The notes: generated by a model from the letters alone, not told the origin. 64,000 bases of DNA from Acidimicrobiia bacterium (GCA_026002935.1 BPGH01000001.1:607965-671964), one strand, 5' to 3'; positions 29,978 to 39,420 are shown, counted from the first letter of the stretch. Numbers and translations are program-made.

Positions 29978-30778
29978 TCAGCTCTCGGGGGCGAGCTCCA
30001 CCCGGTCGCGGCCGCGCGAGCGCGCCTCGTCGAGCGCGCGGCCGGCCTGCTGCACGAGCTCGGCGGCGCCGAGCGCGTGGGTCGGGTAGCAGGCCACGCC
30101 CGCCGACAGCGTGAGCGCGTCGCCGATCGGGCTCGACAGCAGCGTCCCCCGCACGCGCTCGGCCGCCCACACCGCGCCGGCCTCGGGGGTGTCCTCGAGG
30201 ATCGCCCCGATCATCAGGTCGCCGAGCCGGCACGCCGCGTCCGACTCCCGCAGCGTGCGGCGCACCACGTCGCCGACGACCCCGAGTGCCTGGAGCTGCG
30301 TCTCGGGCTCGGCCTCGCTCATGCCGTCGATCTCGAAGATGATGACCGAGATCGGCCGCAGCGATCGCCGCGCCGCGGCGACCTGCTGCTGCACCAGCAC
30401 CGCGAAGTACTTCTCGTCGTAGAGGCCGGTCGCGACGTCGAAGGCGTGCTCGTCGCGTTCGGGGAACCCGGGCTCGTCGGCGCCGAGCTCGGCCTCCGCC
30501 GCCTGCCGCGTCGCCTCCTCCTCGAGGACCGCCGTGATGGACGCGAGCTCCCGCTTCACGCGTTGGATCTCGTCCTGGGCCTGGACGAGCTGGTCCTCGC
30601 TCTGGCGGGCGCGGGCGCCGAGCGCGACCCCGGCGGTCGCGGCGATCACCCCCGCGCCGCCGGCGACGACGCCCAGCACCGGCGAGTGGGCGGCGACGCC
30701 GACGACACCGGCCGCGAGCGCGGCGATGCCGCCGGTGACGGCGAGTACGAGGCGTGGGTCCTGCATCCGTGGTCTCAT
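29978..30778 (-). CDS. membrane protein with a degenerate GGDEF domain
   Basis: 266 aa. Two TM helices (residues 10-55), a coiled coil (QSEDQLVQAQDEIQRVKREL) and a GGDEF-fold domain from about 100: FDVATGLYDEKYFAVLV, then RPISVIIFEIDG. The catalytic signature reads RLGDLMIGA instead of GGDEF, so diguanylate cyclase activity should be lost; a GTP or c-di-GMP sensor, or a purely structural role, is more likely. The ATG overlaps the stop of the upstream mutase gene (ATGA), a surprising coupling for a signalling protein. Confidence 0.8.
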   Translation of the reverse strand: MRPRMQDPRLVLAVTGGIAALAAGVVGVAAHSPVLGVVAGGAGVIAATAGVALGARARQSEDQLVQAQDEIQRVKRELASITAVLEEEATRQAAEAELGADEPGFPERDEHAFDVATGLYDEKYFAVLVQQQVAAARRSLRPISVIIFEIDGMSEAEPETQLQALGVVGDVVRRTLRESDAACRLGDLMIGAILEDTPEAGAVWAAERVRGTLLSSPIGDALTLSAGVACYPTHALGAAELVQQAGRALDEARSRGRDRVELAPES

Positions 30779-32751
30779 CGGCTGCCGGCGGTCTCGGCCT
30801 GAGCCCGGCGGGCGAGCGCGATCTCCACGATCTCGCCCATGATGGACGCCAGGCGGTAGTCCTTCGGCGTGTAGACACGGTGGACGCCGGCGGCCTCGAG
30901 CTGCTCGCGGTCGGCGTCGGGGATGATCCCGCCGACCACGACCGGCGCGTCGACGCCCGCCTCGCGCAGGCGGCGCACGGTCTCGGGCACCAGGTCGAGG
31001 TGCGAACCGGACAGGATCGACAGCCCGACGACGTCCACGTCCTCGTCGCGGGCGGCGGCCGCGATCTGGCCGGGCGTGAGCCGGATGCCCTGGTAGACGA
31101 CCTCCATGCCCGCGTCCCGGGCCGCGACGGCGATCTGCTCGGCGCCGTTGGAGTGGCCGTCGAGCCCGGGCTTGCCGACCAGGATCCGGATCGGCCGCCC
31201 CTGCGCGGCGGCGACCTGCGCCCGGGCGCGCACCGCCTCCATCTCCTCGACCGGCGCGACGCGCACGCCGCCGACGCCGGTGGGGGCCCGGTATTCGCCG
31301 AACACCTCCCGCAGGGCCTGGGCCCACTCGCCGACGGTGCCGCCCGCCCGCGCGAGCCCGATCGTCGCGGGGACGAGGTTCTCGTCGGTCGCCGCGACCT
31401 CGCGCACCCGCTCGAGCGCCGCGTCGACCGCCGCCTGGTCGCGCGCCGAGCGCCAGCGCGCGATCGCCTCGACGTGTTCCCGCTCGACGGCCGGGTCCAC
31501 GGTGACGATGCCGCCCCGCTGCGCGATCGCGGCGAGGGGGGACGGCTCGCTCTCGGTGAAGCAGTTGACCCCGACGACCTTCAGGTCGCCGCTCTCGATG
31601 CGCCGCACGCGTTCCGCGTGGGACTGCACGAGGCGGCCCTTCATCTCGTCGATCATCGCGAACGCACCGCCGCCGTCGAGCACCCACGCGAGCTCGGCCT
31701 CCGCCGCCTCGCGCAGCTCGGACACCTTGCGTTCCACGACCTTCGAGCCGTCGAAGAGGTCCTCGTACTCGAGCAGGTCGGACTCGTAGGCGAGCACCTG
31801 CTGGATCCGCAGCGACCACTGCTGGTCCCACGGCGTCGGCAGGCCGATCGCCTCGTTCCAGCAGGGGAGCTGGATCGCCCGGGCGCGGGCGCTCTTGGAG
31901 AGCGTCACGCCGAGCATCTCGAGCACGATCCGCTGCACGTTGTTCTCGGGCTGCTCCTCGGTGAGCCCCAGCGAGTTGACCTGCATGCCGTAGCGGAACC
32001 GCCGCAGCTTCTCGTCGGTGACGCCGTAGCGCGTCGCGCAGATGTGGTCCCACATCTGCGTGAACGCGCGCATCTTGCACATCTCCTCGACGAACCGGAC
32101 GCCCGCGTCGAGGAAGAACGAGATGCGCCCGACGACCTGCGGGAACTCGTCGTCGGGCACCTGTCCCGACTCCCGCACCGCGTCGAGCACGGCGATCGCG
32201 TTCGCGAGGCCGTAGGCGAGCTCCTGCACCGGTGTCGCGCCGGCCTCCTGCAGGTGGTACGGGCAGACGTTGATCGGGTTCCACGCGGGCACGTGCCGGA
32301 CGGTGAACGCGATCAGGTCGACGGTCAGCCGCTTCGACGCCTCGGGCGGGAAGATGTAGGTGCCCCGCGACAGGTACTCCTTGAGGATGTCGTTCTGCGT
32401 CGTGCCGGCGAGCTCCCCGTAGGGGACGCCCTGCTCGTCGGCGAGCGCCAGGTACAGGGCGAGCAGCCACATCGCGGTGGCGTTGATGGTCATCGACGTG
32501 TTCATCTCGCCGAGCGGGATGCCGTCGAACAGGGTGCGCATCTCGCCGAGGTGCGGCACCGGGACGCCCACCTTGCCGACCTCCCCCCGCGCGAGCTCGT
32601 GGTCGGGGTCGTAGCCGGTCTGGGTGGGCAGGTCGAAGGCGACGGACAGTCCGGTCTGGCCCTTCGCGAGGTTGGTGCGGTACAGCTCGTTCGACGCCCG
32701 GGCCGAGGAGTGCCCCGAGTAGGTGCGCATGAGCCACGGACGGTCGGCCAT
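30775..32751 (-). CDS. meaA: B12-dependent ethylmalonyl-CoA mutase (MeaA-type)
   Basis: 658 aa single-chain acyl-CoA mutase. It matches the MeaA/Ecm branch, which converts (2R)-ethylmalonyl-CoA to methylsuccinyl-CoA, in having a short N terminus RPWLMRTYSGHSSARASNELY and GLSVAFDLPTQTGYDPDHEL. The substrate barrel covers residues 1-510 and the cobalamin domain holds D531-x-H533-x-x-G536 (LDGHSNG), then GLSILSGSH and VVVGGIIPD. With ccrA and the epimerase in the window this makes three ethylmalonyl-CoA pathway steps. Methylmalonyl-CoA mutase is the alternative, but that enzyme is normally longer or two-chain. Confidence 0.9.
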   Translation of the reverse strand: MADRPWLMRTYSGHSSARASNELYRTNLAKGQTGLSVAFDLPTQTGYDPDHELARGEVGKVGVPVPHLGEMRTLFDGIPLGEMNTSMTINATAMWLLALYLALADEQGVPYGELAGTTQNDILKEYLSRGTYIFPPEASKRLTVDLIAFTVRHVPAWNPINVCPYHLQEAGATPVQELAYGLANAIAVLDAVRESGQVPDDEFPQVVGRISFFLDAGVRFVEEMCKMRAFTQMWDHICATRYGVTDEKLRRFRYGMQVNSLGLTEEQPENNVQRIVLEMLGVTLSKSARARAIQLPCWNEAIGLPTPWDQQWSLRIQQVLAYESDLLEYEDLFDGSKVVERKVSELREAAEAELAWVLDGGGAFAMIDEMKGRLVQSHAERVRRIESGDLKVVGVNCFTESEPSPLAAIAQRGGIVTVDPAVEREHVEAIARWRSARDQAAVDAALERVREVAATDENLVPATIGLARAGGTVGEWAQALREVFGEYRAPTGVGGVRVAPVEEMEAVRARAQVAAAQGRPIRILVGKPGLDGHSNGAEQIAVAARDAGMEVVYQGIRLTPGQIAAAARDEDVDVVGLSILSGSHLDLVPETVRRLREAGVDAPVVVGGIIPDADREQLEAAGVHRVYTPKDYRLASIMGEIVEIALARRAQAETAGSR

Positions 32752-32895
32752 GCCCGCAATTCTCCCCGGGTCGTCCCCGCCCGACCAGTCGGGCGACCCC
32801 GGGCCGCGCCCCGGGCGGGGCGGCCGGGGCGGTTCGTACGTCGTGTGCCGCCGTCGCCTCGTCTCGTCGCGCCCGTGCCGGGCGCCACCGGGGCC

Positions 32896-33198
32896 TCAGG
32901 CGAGCGCGCGGAGCAGGGCCGTGGTCGCGGCGGCGGCCCCGACGACGGCGAGGAACGGCGCGCGCCGCCACACCGCGACGGCCGCGGCCGCGAGCCCCGC
33001 CGCCCGCGCGTCGATCACGAGCTCCCGGCCATCGGTGAACGTCTGCGTCGCGATCAGCGCGCCGAGCAGCGCGACGGGGAGGAGTGCCGCGACCCGCTGG
33101 ACGCGCGGCGCGGCGACGACGCGCGCCGGCACCGACAGGCCGGCGAGCTTGCACAGGTAGCAGCCGACGGACGCGAGCAGCACGGCGGCCCACGTCAT
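32896..33198 (-). CDS. azlD: AzlD-type branched-chain amino acid exporter small subunit
   Basis: 100 aa, three to four TM helices (WAAVLLASVGCYLCKLAGL, VAALLPVALLGALIATQTF, AAGLAAAAVAVWRR). The family works with AzlC to export branched-chain amino acids. Its ATG overlaps the AzlC stop (ATGA), so the two are coupled. Confidence 0.85.
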   Translation of the reverse strand: MTWAAVLLASVGCYLCKLAGLSVPARVVAAPRVQRVAALLPVALLGALIATQTFTDGRELVIDARAAGLAAAAVAVWRRAPFLAVVGAAAATTALLRALA

Positions 33199-33857
33199 CG
33201 GGGCCCGCGTGTCCCGGCGAGGACCGCGACCCCCGCCGCACACAGCACGGGGACTCCGGCGGGCACGAGCGGCGTCACGGTGATCGCGACGGCGGCGCCG
33301 CCGAGCGCCACCGCCCAGGGTTCGCGGCCGTGCAACGTGGGGGCGAGGAGCGCGAGGAACGCGGCCGGCACCGCGGCGTCGAGCCCGAACCGGCCGGGGT
33401 CGTCGAGCGCCTCCCCGCCGAGCGCGCCCGTGAGGGTGCCGAGGTTCCAGCACGCGAACACGGCGAGCCCCGTGGCCCAGAAGGCGAGACGGCCGGCGTC
33501 GGCGCGCGCCTGCCCGACGGTCATCGCCGCCGACTCGTCGATCACGAGCTGGGCGGCGGCGAACCGCCGCAGCCCCCGGGCACGCAGGGTCGGGGCGAGA
33601 CGGATCCCGTACAGCGCGTTGCGCACGCCGAGCAGCACGGCGGCGGCGGCCGCGGCGCCGGGGCTGGCCGCGCCGCCGACGAGGGCGAACTGCGAGCCGC
33701 CGGTGAACATGAGCAGCGACAACGTGCAGGTCTGGGCGGTCGACAGTCCGGCCGCGACGGAGATCGCGCCGAACGAGACGCCGTAGGCGCCCGTCGCGAG
33801 GCCGATCGCGAGCGCGTCGCGCAGGATCGTGCGCCGCGTCGCGCCTGCCGCGGTCAA
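33195..33857 (-). CDS. azlC: AzlC-type branched-chain amino acid exporter large subunit
   Basis: 220 aa, about six TM helices. Family features are AYGVSFGAISVAAGLS, LSLLMFTGGSQFALVGG and VLLGVRNALYGIRLAPTL, then VIDESAAMTVGQ. It should export branched-chain amino acids or analogues with AzlD across the plasma membrane. The start is uncertain: TTG at 33857 is the first in-frame candidate and there is no clear -10 or ribosome site. The gene lies 21 bases after the 3-hydroxybutyryl-CoA dehydrogenase stop and may belong to the same unit. Confidence 0.85.
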   Translation of the reverse strand: MTAAGATRRTILRDALAIGLATGAYGVSFGAISVAAGLSTAQTCTLSLLMFTGGSQFALVGGAASPGAAAAAAVLLGVRNALYGIRLAPTLRARGLRRFAAAQLVIDESAAMTVGQARADAGRLAFWATGLAVFACWNLGTLTGALGGEALDDPGRFGLDAAVPAAFLALLAPTLHGREPWAVALGGAAVAITVTPLVPAGVPVLCAAGVAVLAGTRGPR

Positions 33858-33878
33858 CGCGGGCCCGCGGGGAAGCGA

Positions 33879-34733
33879 CTACTTGCGGTAGTCGTAGAAG
33901 CCGACGCCGGTCTTGCGCCCGAGGCGCTCCGCGCTCACCATGCGCCGCAGCAGCGGCGCAGGCGCGTAGTTCGGGTCCTTGAACTCCTCGTAGAGGGCTT
34001 CGAGGATCGCGAGGCTGGTGTCGAGCCCGACGAGGTCGAGCAGCTCGAGCGGCCCCATCGGGAAGTTGCAACCGCCCTTCATCGCCGCGTCGATGTCGTC
34101 GCGGGTCGCCACCCCGGCGTCGTACAGCTTGACCGCGTTGTTGAGGTAGGGGAACAGCAGCGCGTTCACGATGAAGCCGGCCTGGTCCCGCACCTGCACG
34201 GGGTTCTTGCCGCAGGCGCTCGCGAACGCCGTCGCCTCCGCGATGGTCTCGTCCGACGAGGTGATGGCGCGCACCACCTCCACCAGCGCCATCATCGGGG
34301 CCGGGTTGAAGAAGTGGATGCCACACACCTTCTCGGGCCGGCCGGTGACCATCGCCATCTCCACGACCGGCAGGGTCGAGGTGTTCGTCGCGAGGATCGC
34401 GTGGTCGGCGCAGATGCGGTCGAGGTCGGTGAAGAGATGCTTCTTCGTGTCGAGGTCCTCGACGACCGACTCGATCACGAGGTCGCAGTCCGCGAGCTCG
34501 CCGAGATCGGTCACCGCGCGGACCCGGGCGAGCGCGGCGTCGCGGTCGCCCTCGGCGATCCTGCCCCGCTCGAGCTGCTTCGCCAGCGACTTCTCGAGGC
34601 CGGCGACCATCGCGTCGGCGGAGCTCTGGGCGCGGCTGCGCAGCACCACCTCGAACCCGGACTTCGCCGCGACCTCGGCGATGCCCGAGCCCATGATCCC
34701 CGAGCCGACGATGCCGACGCGCTTGACGGCCAT
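33879..34733 (-). CDS. 3-hydroxybutyryl-CoA dehydrogenase
   Basis: 284 aa, standard length. It interconverts acetoacetyl-CoA and 3-hydroxybutyryl-CoA. The NAD(P) fold VGIVGSGIMGSGIAEVAA opens the protein; catalytic His is in KVCGIHFFNPAPMM, and NPVQVRDQAGFIVNALLFPYLNNA and NFPMGPLELLDLVGLDT are family motifs, with GRKTGVGFYDY at the end. It supplies the step after thiolase on the way to crotonyl-CoA. ATG start preceded by GGGGGAG; a TAACCT box lies 38 bases up. Confidence 0.93.
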   Translation of the reverse strand: MAVKRVGIVGSGIMGSGIAEVAAKSGFEVVLRSRAQSSADAMVAGLEKSLAKQLERGRIAEGDRDAALARVRAVTDLGELADCDLVIESVVEDLDTKKHLFTDLDRICADHAILATNTSTLPVVEMAMVTGRPEKVCGIHFFNPAPMMALVEVVRAITSSDETIAEATAFASACGKNPVQVRDQAGFIVNALLFPYLNNAVKLYDAGVATRDDIDAAMKGGCNFPMGPLELLDLVGLDTSLAILEALYEEFKDPNYAPAPLLRRMVSAERLGRKTGVGFYDYRK

Positions 34734-34770
34734 GGCCACTCCCCCGTGTCGAGCGTGCGGAAGGCGCGTC

Positions 34771-34776
34771 AGGTTA
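34771..34776 (-). promoter_or_regulatory. -10 box of the 3-hydroxybutyryl-CoA dehydrogenase gene
   Basis: TAACCT on the minus strand with a leader of about 30 bases carrying a GGGGGAG ribosome site; a leadered unit. Confidence 0.35.
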
Positions 34777-34826
34777 CCGACGGGTAGCCACGGCGGCCAG
34801 CCCGCGGTGCGGGCCGGGAGCGCCCG

Positions 34827-34832
34827 TAGGAT
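34827..34832 (+). promoter_or_regulatory. -10 box of the S51-like gene
   Basis: TAGGAT, 7 bases before the GTG at 34840; leaderless type. Confidence 0.5.
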
Positions 34833-34839
34833 CTGGCGC

Positions 34840-35556
34840 GTGCCGAACGCGAAGAAGGTCCCGGGGACGCTCGCGCTGATCGGGGGCGGCGAGTGGCAGG
34901 AGCCGTGCCGGACGCTCGACACGGAGCTGCTCGCGGCGGCGGGTCGCCCGGCGGTCCTCGTCGTCCCGACGGCCGCCGCGTTCGAGCACCCGGACCGGGT
35001 CGCGGACCGGGCACGCCAGTGGTTCGCGGGCCTCGGTGCCGACGTCGAGGTGCTCGACGTCATGAACCGCCGCGACGCCGAGGCGCCCGGGTGCGCCGAG
35101 CGGGTCGAGGGCGCGCGCTTCGTCTACCTCGCCGACGGGTCGCCGCTGCACCTGCGCTCCGTGTTGAAGGGGAGCCGGCTGTACGAGGCGCTGAGTGTCG
35201 CGCACCGGCGCGGCGCCGTCGTCGCGGCGTCCGGGGCGGGCGCGACCCTCCTGTGCGACCCCATGGTCGACCCCCGGGGCGGGGCCTACACCGTCGGGCT
35301 GGGCCTCGTGACGGGCGTGGCGGTGTTCCCCTATCACGGCACCGCGGCCGACCACATGCGCGAGCGGTCGATCGAGCTGCTCCCGAAGGAGGCGGTGCTG
35401 GTCGGGCTCGACGAGCACACCGCGATCGTGCGCGGCCCCGGCGGCGGCTGGACCGTGCGCGGGCCCGGGTCGGTGACGCTGTACCGCCGCGGGGCCCGGC
35501 CGGAGGTCGCACACGACGGCGATCAGCTCTCCCTGACGACCACGGTCTCCAGGTAG
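34840..35556 (+). CDS. S51/cyanophycinase-like glutamine amidotransferase-fold protein, nucleophile replaced
   Basis: 238 aa. The fold of peptidase E and cyanophycinase is visible: LALIGGGEWQEPCRTLD, LVVPTAAAFEHPDR, VYLADGSPLHLRSVL, CDPMVDPRGGAYTVGLGL, and VGLDEHTAIV near the C terminus. In active members the nucleophile lies in SSAGA; here residues 131-135 read SGAGA, so the nucleophile position (132) is Gly. Catalysis by the usual mechanism is doubtful, unless Ser131 substitutes. Converges on the cyclophilin gene with a 34-base overlap of the 3' ends. Confidence 0.75.
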   Translation: MPNAKKVPGTLALIGGGEWQEPCRTLDTELLAAAGRPAVLVVPTAAAFEHPDRVADRARQWFAGLGADVEVLDVMNRRDAEAPGCAERVEGARFVYLADGSPLHLRSVLKGSRLYEALSVAHRRGAVVAASGAGATLLCDPMVDPRGGAYTVGLGLVTGVAVFPYHGTAADHMRERSIELLPKEAVLVGLDEHTAIVRGPGGGWTVRGPGSVTLYRRGARPEVAHDGDQLSLTTTVSR

Positions 35557-36279
35557 ACGGGCGCCGTGGGCGGCCCGTCGCCCGACGGCGGCGCGAGCGA
35601 CTCGATCCTGCGCGCGACTTCGAGGCCGGCGGTCACGGTCCCGATCCACCCGTAGTCGGGGGGCAGCGCGGTGCCGTGGTCGCCCGTCACGACGAAGAAC
35701 TGCGACCCCCGCCGTCCCCGGCGGGTCGTCCGCCGCCCGGGCCCACGCGACCGCCCCGATCCCGTAGCGGCCGTCGGGAGGCGGCTCGCTCGTGATCTCG
35801 TAGCCGGGGCCCCCGTTCCCGTCGCCGGCCGGGTCGCCGCCCTGGATCACGAAATCCGCCGACGCGCGGTGCCACGCGAGGCCGTCGTAGAAGCCGTTGC
35901 GGGCGAGGGCGACGAAGTTGTTGACGCTGGTCGGCGCGCGGGTGGCGTCGAGCTCGACGGTGATGTCGCCGCAGGTCGTGACGAGCGTCGCGGTGTAGCG
36001 CTTCGCGGGATCGATCACCGTCGGCGGCGGGGTGCCGGGTCCGGGCCGCGCCGCGCGCGGCGGCACGTCGTCGCGGCACCCCCGCGGCAGGCCGGTCGAG
36101 GCGTCGACGGGGTCGAGGACCCGGTCGACGTCGACCGTGGCGGCCGGCTCGTCGCGCGCCGCCACGTACGCGCCGGCCGCGGCCGCGCCCGCGATCGCGA
36201 TCGCGGCCGCGGCCACCACGAGCGGCGTGTGTGCCCGGCGCGACGGGCCGGGCCGCGGCGTGTCGGCAGGCGCCGCCAC
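35523..36279 (-). CDS. cyclophilin-type peptidyl-prolyl isomerase, frame broken near 35708
   Basis: About 250 aa. An N-terminal TM anchor ([21 protein letters not shown]) precedes the cyclophilin domain: [40 protein letters not shown], and [10 protein letters not shown]. There the frame should continue SQFFVVTG, as in the neighbour, but an extra base in CCCCC (35706-35710) shifts it; the restored frame ends VVVRES at 35523. The isomerase would act outside the membrane. It is a close paralogue of, and 7 bases downstream of, the intact cyclophilin at 36287. Confidence 0.78.
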
Positions 36280-36286
36280 CCGCCGG

Positions 36287-37090
36287 TCAGCGCTCCTCGA
36301 TCGTGATCGAGAAGATGTACACGGGGATGCGCGGCGGCCCGTCGCCCTGCGCGAGCGACTCGATCTTCTGCGCGTTCTCGAGCCCTTCGGTGACCGTGCC
36401 GAAGTAGCCGTACTCGGCGGGGAGCGAGGTGCCGTTCTCGCCGGTCACGACGAAGAACTGCGACCCGGCCGTCCCCGGCGGGTCGTCGGCCGCCTTCGCC
36501 CACGCGAGTGCCCCGAGCGAGTACTTGCCGTCGGGTGGCAGCTCGGTCTCGAGCTGGTAGCCGGGCCCGCCGCTGCCGTCCCCGGCCGGGTCGCCGCCCT
36601 GGATCACGAAGTCGGTCACGACCCGGTGCCACGTGAGCCCGTCGTAGAACCCGGCGCGCGCGAGGAACACGAAGTTGTTGACGCCCTTCGGCGCGCGGTC
36701 GTCGTCGAGCGCGACGGTGATGTACCCGCACGAAGTCTCGATGCGCGCCGTGTAGGTCTTCGCGGTGTCGATGGTCATCTCTGGCGGGGCGTCGAAGGTC
36801 GGTCGGTCGGCGACCGGTTCGGGCGCGTCGTCGATGCACCCGTCGGGCAGTGCGCCGGCCTCCGCCGTCGTGGAGGAAGGGGCCGTCGTGGAGCTGCTCG
36901 CGGACTCGTCGCCCCCGTCGTCGCCGCTGATGACCGCGCCGACGCCGATCGCGACCGCGACCACGGCCGCGGCCGCCACGACCCGGATCGCGATCGACCG
37001 GCGCCGCGTGCGCTTCATCGCCGCCGCGCGCGCCTCGCGCGCGGCCCGGGAGTTCTCCTTCTTGCGTCGACGCTTCTCGGCCCGGCTCAC
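36287..37090 (-). CDS. membrane-anchored cyclophilin-type peptidyl-prolyl isomerase
   Basis: 267 aa. A basic cytosolic tail ([19 protein letters not shown]) and one TM helix ([19 protein letters not shown]) are followed by a Ser/Thr-rich linker and the cyclophilin domain: [40 protein letters not shown] (active-site Arg in WHR, then FVIQGGDP), and [10 protein letters not shown]. It should catalyse proline isomerisation in secreted proteins. GTG start with a TAACCT box 7 bases upstream. It heads a tandem pair and lies divergent from lysC. Confidence 0.9.
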   Translation of the reverse strand: MSRAEKRRRKKENSRAAREARAAAMKRTRRRSIAIRVVAAAAVVAVAIGVGAVISGDDGGDESASSSTTAPSSTTAEAGALPDGCIDDAPEPVADRPTFDAPPEMTIDTAKTYTARIETSCGYITVALDDDRAPKGVNNFVFLARAGFYDGLTWHRVVTDFVIQGGDPAGDGSGGPGYQLETELPPDGKYSLGALAWAKAADDPPGTAGSQFFVVTGENGTSLPAEYGYFGTVTEGLENAQKIESLAQGDGPPRIPVYIFSITIEER

Positions 37091-37097
37091 GGCGGGC

Positions 37098-37103
37098 AGG
37101 TTA
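37098..37103 (-). promoter_or_regulatory. -10 box of the cyclophilin pair
   Basis: TAACCT on the minus strand, 7 bases before the GTG at 37090; leaderless type. Confidence 0.5.
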
Positions 37104-37145
37104 GCGACGCGCCTCGTCCCGTCGGGAGCCGCCGCGACCCGCCGG

Positions 37146-37151
37146 TACGAT
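37146..37151 (+). promoter_or_regulatory. -10 box of lysC-asd
   Basis: TACGAT, 8 bases before the lysC GTG; no Shine-Dalgarno. Confidence 0.5.
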
Positions 37152-37159
37152 GGCCGCCC

Positions 37160-38383
37160 GTGGGTCTCGTCGTCCAGAAGTACGGGGGTACGTCCGTCGC
37201 GGACCCCGACCGCATCCGCGCCGTCGCCGACCACGTCGCGCGCACGCGCCGCGGTGGTGACGACGTCGTCGTGGTCGTGTCCGCGATGGGGAAGACCACC
37301 GACGACCTGATCCGCCTCGCGCACGACGTCGCCCGCCACCCGGGCGGGCGCGAGATGGACATGCTGCTCACCTCCGGCGAGCGGATCTCGATGGCGCTCG
37401 TCTGCATGGCCGTCGAGGACCTCGGCGTCCCCGCGATCTCGTTCACCGGCTCCCAGGCGGGGATCGTCACCGACACCGCGCACGGTCGCGCCAAGATCCT
37501 CGAGGTCCGTGCGGACCGGATCCGCCAGGCGCTCGCCGAGGGCAAGGTCGCGATCGTCGCCGGGTTCCAGGGCGTCTCCACCGACCGCGACATCACGACG
37601 CTCGGGCGCGGCGGCTCCGACACGACCGCGGTCGCCCTCGCGGCCGCGCTGGGCGCCGACGTCTGCGAGATCTACACGGACGTCGAGGGCGTCTACAGCG
37701 CGGATCCCCGCGTCGTGCCCGAGGCGCGCAAGCTCGCCCACGTGTCGTTCGACGAGATGCTGGAGATGGCGGCCACGGGCGGCCGGGTGCTCGCGCTCCG
37801 CTCGGTGGAGTTCGCGCGCAACTACGGGGTCCCCGTGCACGTCCGTTCGAGCTTCACGTGGGCGCCGGGCACGTGGGTCACCGAGGAGGACCCTTCGATG
37901 GAGCAAGCGATCATCTCGGGCGTCACGCACGACGCCTCGGAGGCGAAGATCACGATCGAGCAGGTGCCCGACCGGCCCGGGATCGCGGGCCGCATGTTCC
38001 GCGAGCTCGCGGACGCCGGCATCAACGTCGACATGATCGTGCAGAACGTCTCGACCGCCGGGCACACCGACATCTCGTTCACGCTCCCGCGTGACGACGT
38101 CGCGCGGGCGGGCGCCGTCATGGAGAAGATCGTCGTCGAGACCGAGGCGAGCGGGTTCCGTACCGACGACCGCATCGGGCGCGTGTCGCTCGTGGGCGCG
38201 GGGATGAAGACGAACCCCGGGGTCGCGGCCCGCATGTTCGAGGCGCTGGCCGCGGAGGGCATCAACATCGAGATGATCTCGACCTCGACGATCCGCATCT
38301 CGTGCGTCGTCCACGAGGACGACGTCGAGCGGGCCGTGCGCGCGCTGCACCGCGCCTTCGGGCTCGAGGAGGCCGCACCGTGA
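37160..38383 (+). CDS. lysC: aspartate kinase (alpha, full length)
   Basis: 407 aa. Phosphorylates aspartate, entering lysine, methionine, threonine and diaminopimelate synthesis. The kinase domain has [51 protein letters not shown] and [15 protein letters not shown]. Two ACT domains follow, the first with [20 protein letters not shown], the second with [19 protein letters not shown]; they normally bind lysine or threonine for feedback control. A second start inside the gene gives a beta subunit. GTG chosen from the box 8 bases upstream. The asd GTG overlaps the stop (GTGA). Confidence 0.96.
   Translation: MGLVVQKYGGTSVADPDRIRAVADHVARTRRGGDDVVVVVSAMGKTTDDLIRLAHDVARHPGGREMDMLLTSGERISMALVCMAVEDLGVPAISFTGSQAGIVTDTAHGRAKILEVRADRIRQALAEGKVAIVAGFQGVSTDRDITTLGRGGSDTTAVALAAALGADVCEIYTDVEGVYSADPRVVPEARKLAHVSFDEMLEMAATGGRVLALRSVEFARNYGVPVHVRSSFTWAPGTWVTEEDPSMEQAIISGVTHDASEAKITIEQVPDRPGIAGRMFRELADAGINVDMIVQNVSTAGHTDISFTLPRDDVARAGAVMEKIVVETEASGFRTDDRIGRVSLVGAGMKTNPGVAARMFEALAAEGINIEMISTSTIRISCVVHEDDVERAVRALHRAFGLEEAAP
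37898..38383 (+). CDS. lysC: internal start: aspartate kinase beta subunit
   Basis: In-frame ATG ([17 protein letters not shown]), 161 aa, covering both ACT domains. It is preceded by GAGGAGGA (37883-37890) at a 7-base spacing, one of the best ribosome sites in the window although the main start has none. Actinobacterial and Bacillus aspartokinases are alpha2-beta2 complexes made this way, so a separate regulatory subunit is expected. Confidence 0.75.
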   Translation: MEQAIISGVTHDASEAKITIEQVPDRPGIAGRMFRELADAGINVDMIVQNVSTAGHTDISFTLPRDDVARAGAVMEKIVVETEASGFRTDDRIGRVSLVGAGMKTNPGVAARMFEALAAEGINIEMISTSTIRISCVVHEDDVERAVRALHRAFGLEEAAP

Positions 38384-39420
38384 GCGGGGTCCGGGTCGGG
38401 CTCATGGGCGCCACCGGGCTCGTCGGCACCGAGATGCTCCGGATCCTCGCCGAGCGTTCCTTCCCGGTCGAGGAGCTGCGCGCGTTCGCGTCGCCGCGCT
38501 CGGAGGGCCGCCGGCTCCCCTTCGCCGGGGGCGAGGTCGTGTGCCAGGTGCTGCGCGACGGGTGCTTCGACGGGCTCGACCTGGTCATCGTCGACGTCGA
38601 CGACCCGATCGCGCTCGAGTGGGCGCCGAAGGCCGCCGCCGCCGGCGCGCGCGTCGTCGACAACTCCGCCGCGTTCCGGATGGAGCCCGACGTCCCGCTC
38701 GTCGTCGCGGAGGTGAACCCCGAGGACCTGCGCGAGCTGCCGCGCAACATCGCGTCCTGCCCCAATTGCACCACGATGATCCCGGTCACCGCGCTCGCCC
38801 CGCTCCACCGTGCCGCGCGCATCGACCGGCTCGTCGTGTCGTCGTACCAGTCGGTGTCGGGGGCGGGGCAGGCCGGGATGCGCGAGCTCGAGGCGCAGTG
38901 GTCGAAGCTCGACGGCCGGGCCGACGAGCTCGCGCGCGCGGGCGCGCGCGAGGCGCCGATCGTCGAGGGCGAGGTGTGGCCGAAGCCGATCGCGGGCAAC
39001 GTCATCCCGTTGGCCGGGTCGCTGAAGGAGGCCGGCTACACGTCGGAGGAGTGGAAGATGGTGCGCGAGACGCGCAAGATCCTCCACGACGACGACATCC
39101 GGTGTTCCGTGACCTGCGTCCGGGTGCCGGTGTACGTCGGGCACGCGGTGACCGTGAACGTCCGCTTCCACCGGCCGATGGGCAGGGCGGAGGCCGTCGA
39201 GCTGCTCGCCGGGGCGCCGGGGGTGGCGCTCGTCGACGGCGGCGACGGGATCCCGACGCCGCAGGACGCGGCGGGGATCGACCCGGTCCTGGTCGGCCGG
39301 GTCCGCGAGGACCTCTCGGAGCCCGGCTCGCTCGAGCTGTGGATCACCGGCGACAACCTGCGCAAGGGCGCCGCGCTCAACGCCGTCCAGATGGCGGAGA
39401 TCCTCGTCGGGCGCGCCTGA
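38380..39420 (+). CDS. asd: aspartate-semialdehyde dehydrogenase
   Basis: 346 aa, reduces aspartyl phosphate to the semialdehyde. The NADP fold [18 protein letters not shown] opens it; Cys130 in CPNCTT is the catalytic nucleophile; [19 protein letters not shown] and [19 protein letters not shown] are family segments, and [18 protein letters not shown] carries the catalytic His. Translationally coupled to lysC by a 4-base overlap, forming the usual ask-asd operon. Confidence 0.96.
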   Translation: MSGVRVGLMGATGLVGTEMLRILAERSFPVEELRAFASPRSEGRRLPFAGGEVVCQVLRDGCFDGLDLVIVDVDDPIALEWAPKAAAAGARVVDNSAAFRMEPDVPLVVAEVNPEDLRELPRNIASCPNCTTMIPVTALAPLHRAARIDRLVVSSYQSVSGAGQAGMRELEAQWSKLDGRADELARAGAREAPIVEGEVWPKPIAGNVIPLAGSLKEAGYTSEEWKMVRETRKILHDDDIRCSVTCVRVPVYVGHAVTVNVRFHRPMGRAEAVELLAGAPGVALVDGGDGIPTPQDAAGIDPVLVGRVREDLSEPGSLELWITGDNLRKGAALNAVQMAEILVGRA

